From NCBI RefSeq assembly GCF_002356355.1, contig NZ_AP018052.1:2480001-2544000 (forward strand): DNA of 64,000 nucleotides. The letters are read 5' to 3'. Origin of the DNA: Thiohalobacter thiocyanaticus (GTDB lineage Bacteria > Pseudomonadota > Gammaproteobacteria > Thiohalobacterales > Thiohalobacteraceae). The position numbers and the translations under genes were made by a program. Under the pieces are notes generated by a model. That model was not told where the DNA came from. It did not search any database and saw nothing but the letters and a program-made list of their open reading frames with translations. Shown one piece after another: positions 8,570-17,387 of the stretch. Position 1 is the stretch's first letter, and every line of letters begins with the position of its first letter.

Positions 8570-11095
8570 TTACAGGGCCTCGGGCGGCGTGGCCTCGAGT
8601 TTCCAGATATCGCGGTTGTATTCCTGCATGGTGCGGTCGGTGGAGAAACGCCCGCTGCGGGCGCTGTTGATGATGCTCATGCGGGTCCAGCGCGCCGGAT
8701 CGCGATAGGCCGCAGCGGCCTGCGCCTGGGCGTCGGCATAACTGCGGAAATCGGCCAGCGTGAGCCAGGGATCGTCCGGGCTGGTCAGGGCCCGGATCAG
8801 GGGGGCGAACAGACCGGGTTCACCGGGACTGAACCGCTCGTCCTGCAACAGTTCCATCACCTGCTGCAGGTCAGGATCACTGTCGATGATCGCCTGCGGG
8901 CGGTAGTCGGCGCGGGTGGCGGCCACCTCTTCGGCGCTCAGGCCGAAGCGGAAGAAATTATCATCACCGACCTCGTCCAGGATCTCGATGTTGGCGCCGT
9001 CGTAGGTCCCGATGGTGATGGCGCCGTTCATCATGAACTTCATGTTGCCGGTCCCCGAGGCCTCCTTGCCGGCGGTGGAGATCTGCTCCGACAGGTCCGC
9101 GCCGGGGCAGATCAGTTCCATGCTGGAGACGCGGTAATTGGGCAGGAACACCACCCGGAGACGGTCGCCCACGTCCGGATCGCCATTGACCACCCGGGCC
9201 ACATTGTTGATCAGCCGGATGATCAGCTTGGCCATGGCGTAGCCCGGTGCCGCCTTGCCGCCGATCAGTACGCAGCGCGGGGTCCAGTCGGTGGTGTCGC
9301 CGCGCTTGATGCGGGCATAGAGATGGATCACGTGCAGGCAGTTGAGCAATTGGCGCTTGTACTCGTGGATACGCTTGACCTGGATATCGAACAGGGCTTC
9401 GGGATCGAACACCACCCCGGTCTCGTCCCGGACCAGCGTCGCCAGACGTTGCTTGTTGAACTGCTTGACCTCGCGCCAGCGGCGCTGGAAATCGGCGTCT
9501 TCAGCCATGGCCTCGAGTTGCCTGAGTTGGGCAAGGTCAGTCACCCAGCCATCACCGATGCGCTCCGTGATCAGGCGATTCAGCTGCGGATTGCACATGG
9601 CCAGCCAGCGTCGCTGGGTCACGCCGTTGGTTTTGTTGTTGAACTTCTCCGGCCATAATTCGTAGAAGTCGCGGAACAGTCCTTCGGTGAGCAGCCGCGA
9701 GTGCAGGCCGGCCACGCCGTTGACCGAGAAGCTGCCGACGATGGCCAGCCAGGCCATACGCACCATGGGCGTGTCGCCCTCCTCGATCAGCGACATGCGC
9801 TGCAGCCGGACGGCATCGCCGGGCCAGCGCCGTCCGACCTCGTCCAGGAAACGGGCATTGATCTCGTAGATGATTTCCAGCAGCCGCGGCAGCAGCTTCT
9901 CGAACAGGTATACCGGCCACCTCTCCAGCGCCTCCGGCAACAGGGTATGGTTGGTGTAGGCCATGGAACGGGTGACGATGGACCAGGCCCGGTCCCAGTC
10001 CAGGCGCTGCTCATCGACCAGCAGCCGCATCAGCTCGGCCACGGCGATGCTGGGATGGGTATCATTGAGCTGGAAGCAGTTGCGTTCGGCCAGCTGCTCG
10101 AAGTCAGTGCCATTGAGCCGCAGGTGGCGGCGCAGCACGTCCTTGAGGCTGGCCGAAGCCAGGAAATACTGCTGGCGCAGCCGCAGTTCCTTGCCGTTCT
10201 CGCTGGCGTCGTTGGGATAGAGCACCATGGTGATGTGCTCGGCATCGTATTTGGACTCCACGGCCCGGTCATAGTCGCCGGCATTGAAATCGTCCAGGTC
10301 GAACTCGTCGGTGGAACTGGCTGACCACAGGCGCAGACTGTTGACGGTGTCGTTGCGATAGCCCGGCACCGGTACGTCGTAGGGCACGGCCAGCACATCG
10401 TGGGTGTCGACCCAGCGCACCCGCTGCTGTCCATCCTGATCGCGGTAGAACTCGGTACGCCCCCCGAAGTGGATGCGCTGGGTGTACTCGGGCCGCTCCA
10501 GTTCCCACACATGGCCGTCGCGCAGCCAGTGATCGGGCTCCTCGACCTGGCGGCCGTCGACGATCTCCTGACGGAACATTCCGTATTCATAGCGCAGGCC
10601 GTAGCCCAGCACCGGCAGCTGCAGGGTGGCGCAGCTGTCGAGGAAGCAGGCCGCCAGCCGGCCCAGACCGCCGTTGCCCAGCCCGGCATCATGCTCGGCC
10701 TCGGCCAGTTCCTCCAGGGCGATGCCGTAACGGTGCAGGAGTTCGCGTATGGCGTCGGTGATATCCAGGTTGAGCATGGCATTGCCGAGCGCCCGGCCCA
10801 TGAGGAATTCCAGCGACAGGTAGCAGGTGCGCCTGGCATTGCGCTTCTCGTAGGCCGCCCGGGTGGCCTTCCAGCGCTCCATCAGGCGGTCGCGCACGGC
10901 ATAGGCCAGGGCCTCGTACAGGTAATGATTGGTGCAGTGCTGCCGGTCCCGGCCCAGGGTACGATTGAAATAGCGCAGGAAGTCCTCATCCAGGGCCGGA
11001 CCCTCCATCGCCAGCGGCGGCAGATCGGTCAGCTCGGGATGGACGGTGAGGATATTGGAACGATCCTGCTGCATGGACGCGGTCAGAAGGACCAC
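8570..11095 (-). CDS. glgP: Glycogen/starch/alpha-glucan phosphorylase
   Basis: This 841-residue GT35 enzyme releases glucose-1-phosphate from alpha-1,4-glucans. The pyridoxal-phosphate lysine lies in EASGTGNMKFMMNG (about Lys686), followed by TIGTYDGANIEI. The glucose and glycogen-site region YLSLEFLMGRALGN and the glycine-rich NGGLGRLAACFLDS are intact, and the length matches the family. The start overlaps the hemerythrin gene's 3' end by 13 bases. An in-frame ATG at 11074 is the alternative start. Glucose-1-phosphate would feed the phosphoglucomutase at 30074. Confidence 0.95.
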   Translation of the reverse strand: MVLLTASMQQDRSNILTVHPELTDLPPLAMEGPALDEDFLRYFNRTLGRDRQHCTNHYLYEALAYAVRDRLMERWKATRAAYEKRNARRTCYLSLEFLMGRALGNAMLNLDITDAIRELLHRYGIALEELAEAEHDAGLGNGGLGRLAACFLDSCATLQLPVLGYGLRYEYGMFRQEIVDGRQVEEPDHWLRDGHVWELERPEYTQRIHFGGRTEFYRDQDGQQRVRWVDTHDVLAVPYDVPVPGYRNDTVNSLRLWSASSTDEFDLDDFNAGDYDRAVESKYDAEHITMVLYPNDASENGKELRLRQQYFLASASLKDVLRRHLRLNGTDFEQLAERNCFQLNDTHPSIAVAELMRLLVDEQRLDWDRAWSIVTRSMAYTNHTLLPEALERWPVYLFEKLLPRLLEIIYEINARFLDEVGRRWPGDAVRLQRMSLIEEGDTPMVRMAWLAIVGSFSVNGVAGLHSRLLTEGLFRDFYELWPEKFNNKTNGVTQRRWLAMCNPQLNRLITERIGDGWVTDLAQLRQLEAMAEDADFQRRWREVKQFNKQRLATLVRDETGVVFDPEALFDIQVKRIHEYKRQLLNCLHVIHLYARIKRGDTTDWTPRCVLIGGKAAPGYAMAKLIIRLINNVARVVNGDPDVGDRLRVVFLPNYRVSSMELICPGADLSEQISTAGKEASGTGNMKFMMNGAITIGTYDGANIEILDEVGDDNFFRFGLSAEEVAATRADYRPQAIIDSDPDLQQVMELLQDERFSPGEPGLFAPLIRALTSPDDPWLTLADFRSYADAQAQAAAAYRDPARWTRMSIINSARSGRFSTDRTMQEYNRDIWKLEATPPEAL

Positions 11096-11550
11096 TCCCG
11101 ACGGTTGTCCGACGGCTGCATGCGATTGAGCCGGGCCATGGCCTCGTCGCGGCGCGCCAGCAGGGTGCTGTCCCCGAAACGGCTGAACACCTCTTCCTCG
11201 TAGGCATCGTGATCGAGCATCATCCGATACAGCGGCTCGAGCGAGGCCTCGAAGTGCTCGGATTCGCGGTGCCTGAGCACATAGGCGAGATCGTGCAGCA
11301 TGCGGACAATGTCGTCATGGTCCTCGACCAGGCTGTCGATATCCTCGCGTGAATCGGCTACCGTCTCGCGAAACATGGGATAAAGCACCTCGTCCTCGAT
11401 GCGCATGTGCAGTTTGAAGTCCTCCACGAATTCCCGGAACAGGCGCTCGGCCTCCTCCCACCGACCGGCGCCCGCGGCCAGTTCCACCTCGCGCAGGGCA
11501 GTCTCGTACTTGCGATGGTCATGGACCAGCCAGTTGTCGGTGGTGTTCAT
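11083..11550 (-). CDS. Hemerythrin HHE domain protein
   Basis: This 155-residue all-helical protein has the histidine/glutamate pattern of a hemerythrin-like di-iron site: an early HDHRKYE, then LHMRIEDEVLYPMF, VEDHDDIVRML and MLDHDAYEEEVF. Such proteins bind oxygen, NO or iron. Its function here is unknown, but it overlaps the start of glgP and is expected to be co-expressed with it. The length is typical of a single HHE domain. Confidence 0.88.
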   Translation of the reverse strand: MNTTDNWLVHDHRKYETALREVELAAGAGRWEEAERLFREFVEDFKLHMRIEDEVLYPMFRETVADSREDIDSLVEDHDDIVRMLHDLAYVLRHRESEHFEASLEPLYRMMLDHDAYEEEVFSRFGDSTLLARRDEAMARLNRMQPSDNRREWSF

Positions 11551-11624
11551 GGCGCCTCCCGGGGTATCCGTCCTACTCGGTTGACTATAACAAATGCGGG
11601 CCGGATTGCACGGTCCGCTGTCGG

Positions 11625-12413
11625 CTAGCGCGCAAACACCTCTGTCAGCAGGGCCTTCATCTTCTCCCAGGAATCCCGGTCGGCCGCGGCGTCGTACACC
11701 AGCGGCAGGTCGAATTTCTCCCCCATCGCGTCCGCGCCCGGATTGGTGAAGCTGTGCTTCACCCCGGGATAGCTGACGTAGGTATAGGCCGCGCCGGCCC
11801 GCTCCATCTCGGCGACGAAGGCCTGGATCTGTTCCAGTTTGACGAAGGGATCGGCACCGCCGTTGGCCACCAGGATCTCGGCCTGGATCACGCCCGGCCC
11901 GGCCGGATTGTCGGTGGTCAGGGAACCGTGGAAGCTGGCCACGGCGTCCAGCGGCAGGCCGCGGCGGGCCATCTCCAGCACCATGCCGCCGCCGAAGCAG
12001 TAGCCGATGGCGGCGATGTCATCCTCGCGCACCAGCGGATGCTGCTGCAGCCGCTGCATGGCGGCACGGAAGCGGGCCTCGGCCGCAGCCAGGTTGGACC
12101 TGACCTCGCCGGCGAACTTGCCCGCATCCTCAGGGTGGTCGGCGCGTTTGCCCTGGCCGTACATGTCCACCGCCAGGGCGACATAGCCCAGTTCGGCCAG
12201 CTGCCTGGCCCGATCGCGGGCATAGTCGTTGTGTCCCCACCACTCGTGTACCACCAGTACGCCCGGACGTTTGCCCTTGACCGCCTCGTCATGAGCAATG
12301 TAGCCGTGCAGTTCGGTGTCACCGCTGGTATAGACCACTTCCTCGCCGACCACTGCAGCCCCGGCCAGGGGAGCGGCAAGCAGCGCGGTCAGCACGATCA
12401 GAAAACGTCTCAT
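11625..12413 (-). CDS. Exported dienelactone hydrolase family protein
   Basis: The 262-residue alpha/beta hydrolase has a cleavable signal (MRRFLIVLTALLAAPLAGAA). The core contains VVHEWWGHNDYARDRARQLA, the nucleophile elbow GYCFGGG with Cys as nucleophile, an Asp in NGGADPF, and the catalytic His in KHSFTNPGAD. These fit the dienelactone hydrolase (DLH) family. Many exported members have no known substrate, so catabolic specificity should not be assumed. It is a single gene between hemerythrin and the SHOCT-like gene. Confidence 0.88.
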   Translation of the reverse strand: MRRFLIVLTALLAAPLAGAAVVGEEVVYTSGDTELHGYIAHDEAVKGKRPGVLVVHEWWGHNDYARDRARQLAELGYVALAVDMYGQGKRADHPEDAGKFAGEVRSNLAAAEARFRAAMQRLQQHPLVREDDIAAIGYCFGGGMVLEMARRGLPLDAVASFHGSLTTDNPAGPGVIQAEILVANGGADPFVKLEQIQAFVAEMERAGAAYTYVSYPGVKHSFTNPGADAMGEKFDLPLVYDAAADRDSWEKMKALLTEVFAR

Positions 12414-12482
12414 GGCACCCTCCGGATGGTGTTGGTATTGCCCTGGATTGTAGCCGGGAATGCAGCGAACCGCACAGCGGAA

Positions 12483-13037
12483 TCAGTCCGCTTCCAGGAT
12501 GCGGCGGCGGATGCGCTGCTCTTCCGCGTCGCTCAGCAGCCCTTCGTCGTGCAGTTCCTGGATTACCCGCAGCTGACGCAGGCGGCGCTGGGCGGGAGAC
12601 TCCACTGCCGCCTTCGGGGATGGCGCGGGGGCGGCGCCCGGGCGGGCCGGCGCCGCTCGGGCAGCGGGCGGTTCCAAGGCCGGCACGGCGGGGGCGACGG
12701 CGCCCGCAGACGCTCCGCAGTCCAGCTGCGCCACGATGCCCTGCTCGATATCGCTGCGCGTCACCCGCCGGCGATAATCGGTACAGCCATCCTTGCGCAG
12801 GATGATGATGCCGTAGAGGTCGACATCCTCCGGCGGGTAACTGTTGGGATAGATATCGCGCTCGGACAGGGTCAGGGGCGTGGTGCCTGCGCGGCCGGCG
12901 ATGGTGAAGACCTGGGCCCCGGCCGGTTCGGAGTCGACGCGGAAGCGCTCCACCCCGAACGCGGCCGGCGCCTGACTGCCCAGACCCAGCGCCAGCAGCG
13001 CGGCAAGCGCGCGGCGCGGCAACTCAGAAGGCCGCAT
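12483..13037 (-). CDS. Exported protein with PEGA-like and SHOCT-like segments, function unknown
   Basis: From the ATG at 13037 this is a 184-residue protein. It has a signal peptide (ALAALLALGLGSQAPAAFG), a PEGA-like beta domain (RVDSEPAGAQVFTIAGRAGT), a proline/alanine-rich linker, and a C-terminal helical hairpin (LRQLRVIQELHDEGLLSDAE) resembling SHOCT oligomerisation motifs. The start overlaps the 3' end of the haem-c/porin gene by 14 bases, so translation is probably coupled. Longer in-frame starts exist inside that gene but would precede the signal peptide. Function is not known. Confidence 0.75.
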   Translation of the reverse strand: MRPSELPRRALAALLALGLGSQAPAAFGVERFRVDSEPAGAQVFTIAGRAGTTPLTLSERDIYPNSYPPEDVDLYGIIILRKDGCTDYRRRVTRSDIEQGIVAQLDCGASAGAVAPAVPALEPPAARAAPARPGAAPAPSPKAAVESPAQRRLRQLRVIQELHDEGLLSDAEEQRIRRRILEAD

Positions 13038-14310
13038 CGAATCCGAACAGGAAGTAGTGCTCGCGGCTGAGATGGCCGGTCCAGTACTGGCCGGTCTTGT
13101 CTTCCTTGTCCTGCAGATCCACATTGAGCTCGGCGATGCCCTTGACGTTGCGCATGAAATAGTAGGACGCGGTCAGCGTCAGGCTGTTGATGTCGATGCC
13201 TTCGTAGATGGTGTCGGTGTCATCCAGGTCGTTGGCATCGGCGTAGTTGTACAGCAGGGAATACGCCCAGCGGTCGTTGGGGATGTAGTCAACGCCGGCG
13301 AAACCGCCGGACCATTCATAGTCCCGATCCGGGCCGCCGTCGATGAAGCGGTCCCAGCGATTGTGCAGGAACTGGGCGTACCAGTGAATGTCCGGGCCGA
13401 TGCTGCCCGAGGCATCCAGCCCCCAGACCTCCTTGTCGCGGTTGTGCAGCCCCTCGTCCAGCCCGGCCGGGCCGGTGATGCTGCGCTGCTTGCCGGTCAG
13501 GCCGAACAGGCCGACATTGACCGGACCGATATCGGTCCCGAGTCGGCCGAAGGCGGTCTTGCTGTTGTCGTTGTCGAACATGTTATCGGGCCGGTTCAGG
13601 CCGGGGCTGTTGAGATCGAAGCTGCTGCTCACCCCGTTGCCGTTGACCAGGCCGAGCGAGGCCTCGACCGGGCCGAGGTCGCGGCCGAACAGCACGCCGC
13701 GATCATAGGTGATGCCGGCCAGGCGGTAGGCCATGTAGTCCTGGAACGGCAGGCGCACCTCGCGCGGAAACATCAGATCCGAAATCTGAAACTGACCCAG
13801 CATCAGGCTGGTACCCGTGCCGAAAATATCGTCGTGCTGGAACCAGGCGTCCTCGACCACCACCTCGCCGTTACCGCCCTTCTCGGCGAAGATGGCATAG
13901 AAGTAATAGGTGATGTGGTCGCTGAGCGGTGCGCTGGACAGCAGCTTGATCAGATAGGGCGATTGGAAATCGGTGGTGGCCGAACGGCTGCTGCCGTCCA
14001 GCGGGTTGATGTTATCGGCCTGGCGCGCCTGCATGTAGGCCTGGGCGCGCACCGCCAGCGGCAGTTCCTTCGGCAGGGCCAGGCGCTCGTCGCCGCCCGA
14101 CATCGTTCCGTCCTTCCAGTTGGGCAGGCGCATGTTGTTGGCCGCGAAGTGCTCCCCGAACTGGTTCAGCCTGGGGAAGGCCGAATGGCAGGCGGCGCAG
14201 CTCATATCGTACTTGCGGGCGAAGGCCGGCATGGCATCGGCGTCGGCGAACACGCCGGCGAGGAGGAAGATGCCGATGGCGGCAATGAGGCGGTGGAATG
14301 AAACAGTCAT
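13024..14310 (-). CDS. Outer-membrane-type protein with an N-terminal single haem-c motif
   Basis: This 428-residue protein has a signal peptide ending near ADA (residue 26), then MPAFARKYDMSCAACHSAFP containing one CxxCH haem-c site. The remaining 370 residues show alternating aromatic/polar strands and Asp/Asn-rich turns, like a beta-barrel porin, and end in FGFDAAF with a terminal Phe. A C-terminal Phe is typical of outer-membrane proteins. I infer a haem-bearing outer-membrane pore, perhaps in electron transfer, but no such role is established from the sequence. A small exported protein overlaps its 3' end. Confidence 0.7.
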   Translation of the reverse strand: MTVSFHRLIAAIGIFLLAGVFADADAMPAFARKYDMSCAACHSAFPRLNQFGEHFAANNMRLPNWKDGTMSGGDERLALPKELPLAVRAQAYMQARQADNINPLDGSSRSATTDFQSPYLIKLLSSAPLSDHITYYFYAIFAEKGGNGEVVVEDAWFQHDDIFGTGTSLMLGQFQISDLMFPREVRLPFQDYMAYRLAGITYDRGVLFGRDLGPVEASLGLVNGNGVSSSFDLNSPGLNRPDNMFDNDNSKTAFGRLGTDIGPVNVGLFGLTGKQRSITGPAGLDEGLHNRDKEVWGLDASGSIGPDIHWYAQFLHNRWDRFIDGGPDRDYEWSGGFAGVDYIPNDRWAYSLLYNYADANDLDDTDTIYEGIDINSLTLTASYYFMRNVKGIAELNVDLQDKEDKTGQYWTGHLSREHYFLFGFDAAF

Positions 14311-14421
14311 GGCCCGGTTCCCTGATCTTGTTGTCGGACTGCGAGAGAGCGCAATTTAAGCGCGGTTGGGGATCGCGCGTCAACGTCGGCTCTCCGGTCC
14401 CGGCGTTGCCATTGACCCAGA

Positions 14422-15153
14422 TCAACCATGCGTCTGGATCCGGTCCTGCACCTCATGCACGCCCAGCACATACCAGGCATCCAGCTTGGCCAGGCGCTTC
14501 TCCTCGCGGCTGGAGACCGAGCCCTGCAGGATCACCCGGCCGTCGCGGGCCCTGACACTCAGCTGTTCGGCGTGCACCAGCGGATCCTTTTCCAGCACGA
14601 TGCGCACGGCATCGGCCAGTTCCCCGTCGTTGTCACGCTCCGCCGGCACCACCCGCAGGTCATTCTGTACATCCTCGCAGCCGCCGGACCACCAGGCCAG
14701 GACATCCGCCAGGCGTCGATGGGTCAGGCTGCCGACCTGGCCGTGCAGCCCGACCACCCCGTCGGCGGCCTCGATCTCGATCCAGCCGCGCTCGCCGTTG
14801 TGACCCTCGCGGATGCGTTCGGTCACGCCGTTGCGGGTCACGCACAGCAGATAGTCGTTGAACGCCGATTCCTGGCTGAGGTTGCGCACCACCTCGTCGC
14901 GCAGCGCGCCGTCCTCCTCCACCTGGGCCGGCACCACCCGCAGGTGGTCCAGCACCGGCATCTGGTGGGCGATGCGGCGCACCACGGCCGCAGCACAACG
15001 CTTGGCGGCGATATTCTCCACCTCGCCTTCCAGAATCAGGCCGGAGTCGCGGTGGATGACCCGGATGGGATAATGGTGCATGTCGATTTCGGGATGATTG
15101 GCCAGCGCCGCCATGACCAGCCGCACCAGCCGATTGGAAGAGTTGTTGTCCAT
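14422..15153 (-). CDS. Protein with three BON domains
   Basis: From the ATG at 15153 (preceded by GGGAGG) this is a 243-residue protein. Three BON-like repeats can be seen. One is around VIHRDSGLILEGEVENIAAK (residues 30-90), a second around IEIEAADGVVGLHGQVGSLT (residues 100-165), and a third near SVRARDGRVILQGSVSSREE (residues 185-240). BON domains bind phospholipid or other surfaces and occur in osmotic-shock proteins. No signal peptide is evident, so a periplasmic location is uncertain. It stands alone and is divergent from the symporter cluster. Confidence 0.82.
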   Translation of the reverse strand: MDNNSSNRLVRLVMAALANHPEIDMHHYPIRVIHRDSGLILEGEVENIAAKRCAAAVVRRIAHQMPVLDHLRVVPAQVEEDGALRDEVVRNLSQESAFNDYLLCVTRNGVTERIREGHNGERGWIEIEAADGVVGLHGQVGSLTHRRLADVLAWWSGGCEDVQNDLRVVPAERDNDGELADAVRIVLEKDPLVHAEQLSVRARDGRVILQGSVSSREEKRLAKLDAWYVLGVHEVQDRIQTHG

Positions 15154-15328
15154 AAGGCCTCCCAATGCCGTCTTCTGCCTTCAAGTATAGGCCAGTCTGC
15201 AAGCGGGGCCGGATACCGGAACCGCGGCGCCCGCGCAGCCGCTCCCGCCCACGGCCGCGCCGGACTACCGGATTGATTTCAATTGTTTTACATTGACCGG
15301 GCCTGGGGCCACCACGGGAGACAACGCC

Positions 15329-15583
15329 ATGCAGGACCCTGCCCGCGCCTACTGGAAGGCCAACCTCCGCCTGGTCGGCCTGCTGCTGATCATCTGGTTT
15401 CTGGTCTCCTACGTGTTCGGCATCCTGCTGGTGGAGCCGCTGAACAGCATCCGCCTGGGCGGCGTCAAGCTGGGCTTCTGGTTCGCCCAGCAGGGCTCCA
15501 TCTACACCTTCCTGGTCCTGATCTTCGTCTACGCCATCGGGATGAACCGCCTGGACCGCCGCTTCGGCGTACACGAGGACTGA
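15329..15583 (+). CDS. DUF4212 small subunit of sodium/solute symporter
   Basis: This 84-residue membrane protein from the ATG at 15329 (GGGAGAC ribosome-binding site) has two transmembrane helices, at about residues 15-35 (LRLVGLLLIIWFLVSYVFGI) and 55-75 (GSIYTFLVLIFVYAIGMNRL). It belongs to DUF4212, always found immediately upstream of VC_2705-type symporters. An upstream in-frame ATG at 15293 would add 12 non-conserved residues. It is likely an accessory subunit of the next gene's product, seven bases downstream. Confidence 0.9.
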   Translation: MQDPARAYWKANLRLVGLLLIIWFLVSYVFGILLVEPLNSIRLGGVKLGFWFAQQGSIYTFLVLIFVYAIGMNRLDRRFGVHED

Positions 15584-15590
15584 AGTCGCC

Positions 15591-17369
15591 ATGGAACTGC
15601 AGACCCTGATCTACCTGGTGGTGGGCGCCACCTTCCTGCTCTACATCGGCATCGCCATCTGGGCCCGGGCGGGCAGCACCGGTGAGTTCTACGTCGCCGG
15701 CAAGGGCGTGCACCCGGTCGCCAACGGCATGGCCACGGCCGCGGACTGGATGTCGGCGGCCTCCTTCATCTCCATGGCCGGGCTGATCGCCTTCAGCGGC
15801 TACGACGCCTCGGTCTATCTGATGGGCTGGACCGGCGGCTATGTGCTGCTGGCCATGCTGCTCGCCCCCTACCTGCGCAAGTTCGGCAAGTTCACCGTGC
15901 CCGAGTTCATCGGCGAGCGCTACTATTCCCAGACCGCGCGGCTGGTGGCGGTGGTGTGCCTGATCGCGGCCTCCATCACCTATGTCATCGGCCAGATGAA
16001 GGGCGTGGGCGTGGCCTTCGGCCGGTTCCTGGAAGTGGAGTTCGAGACCGGGGTGCTGGTCGGCATGGGCATCGTCTTCTTCTATGCCGTGCTCGGCGGC
16101 ATGAAGGGCATCACCTACACCCAGATCGCCCAGTACTGCGTGCTGATCTTCGCCTACACCGTGCCGGCCGTGTTCATCTCGCTGCAGCTCACCGGCACCC
16201 CCCTCCCGCAGCTGGGCCTGGGCAGCGAACTGGCCGGCAACGGCGCCTATATGCTGGACAAGCTGGATCGGATCATCACCGACCTGGGCTTTGCCGCCTA
16301 CACCGAGCAGAAGGGGTCGACCCTGAATCTCAGTCTGCTGACCCTGTCGCTGATGATCGGCACCGCCGGCCTGCCGCACGTGATCATCCGTTTCTTCACC
16401 GTGCCGAAGGTGCGCGACGCGCGCTACTCGGCCGGCTGGGCGCTGCTGTTCATCGCCATCCTCTACACCACCGCGCCGGCGGTCGGCTCCATGGCCCGGC
16501 TCAACCTGACCGAGACGGTCCAGACCGGGCCGGTGGGCGAGCCCGGGGCCAACCTGCTGTATGCGGAGCGACCGCAGTGGTTCCGCACCTGGGAGACCAC
16601 CGGGCTGCTGGCGTTCCAGGACAAGAACAACGACGGCCGCATCCAGTACTACAACGAAGCCGATCCCGACTTCGCCGAACGGGCGCGGCAGTGGGGCTGG
16701 GAGGGCAACGAACTGGTCACGGTCGACCGCGACATCATGGTGCTGGCCAACCCGGAAATCGCCGGGCTGCCCAACTGGGTCATCGCCCTGGTCGCCGCCG
16801 GCGGCCTGGCCGCGGCACTGTCCACCGCGGCGGGGCTGCTGCTGGCCATCTCCTCGGCCATCTCGCATGACCTGCTCAAGGGCGTACTCATGCCCGGCAT
16901 CTCGGAGAAGCGCGAGTTGCTGGCCGGGCGTCTGGCCATGTTCGGCGCCATCGTCCTGGCCGGTTACCTGGGCATGAACCCGCCCGGCTTCGCCGCCGAG
17001 GTGGTGGCGCTGGCCTTCGGCCTGGCCGCCTCCTCCATCTTTCCGGCGCTGATGCTGGGCATCTTCCACAAGCGCATGAACCGCGCCGGCGCCGTGGCCG
17101 GCATGCTGGCCGGACTGGGCGCGACCCTGGTCTACATCTTCGTCTACAAGGGCTGGCTGTTCATCCCGGGCACCAACAACCTGCCCAACACGGCCGAACA
17201 CTGGCTGCTGGGGATACAGCCCGAATCCTTCGGTGCGGTCGGCGCCCTGATCAATTTCGCCGTAGCCCTGGTGGTGGCGCGGGTCACCGCCGCCCCGCCC
17301 GAACACATCCAGCACCTGGTCGAGGACATCCGGGTGCCGCGCGCGGCCATACTCACCGCGCGGCGCTGA
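15591..17369 (+). CDS. VC_2705-type sodium:solute symporter (ActP/SSS family)
   Basis: This 592-residue protein of the solute:sodium symporter family has about 13 transmembrane segments. Family motifs include GEFYVAGKGVHPVANGMATAAD at the N-terminus, RKFGKFTVPEFIGERYYS, and GLAAALSTAAGLLLAISSAI in the core. An insertion near residues 345-380 contains DKNNDGRIQY, which resembles an EF-hand loop and might sense Ca2+. Relatives transport acetate or other short organic acids, but the substrate here is not shown. It forms an operon with the small subunit, the nucleotidyltransferase gene and probably the exonuclease. Confidence 0.92.
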   Translation: MELQTLIYLVVGATFLLYIGIAIWARAGSTGEFYVAGKGVHPVANGMATAADWMSAASFISMAGLIAFSGYDASVYLMGWTGGYVLLAMLLAPYLRKFGKFTVPEFIGERYYSQTARLVAVVCLIAASITYVIGQMKGVGVAFGRFLEVEFETGVLVGMGIVFFYAVLGGMKGITYTQIAQYCVLIFAYTVPAVFISLQLTGTPLPQLGLGSELAGNGAYMLDKLDRIITDLGFAAYTEQKGSTLNLSLLTLSLMIGTAGLPHVIIRFFTVPKVRDARYSAGWALLFIAILYTTAPAVGSMARLNLTETVQTGPVGEPGANLLYAERPQWFRTWETTGLLAFQDKNNDGRIQYYNEADPDFAERARQWGWEGNELVTVDRDIMVLANPEIAGLPNWVIALVAAGGLAAALSTAAGLLLAISSAISHDLLKGVLMPGISEKRELLAGRLAMFGAIVLAGYLGMNPPGFAAEVVALAFGLAASSIFPALMLGIFHKRMNRAGAVAGMLAGLGATLVYIFVYKGWLFIPGTNNLPNTAEHWLLGIQPESFGAVGALINFAVALVVARVTAAPPEHIQHLVEDIRVPRAAILTARR

Positions 17370-17387
17370 GCACGGCAGGCGGGAAGC

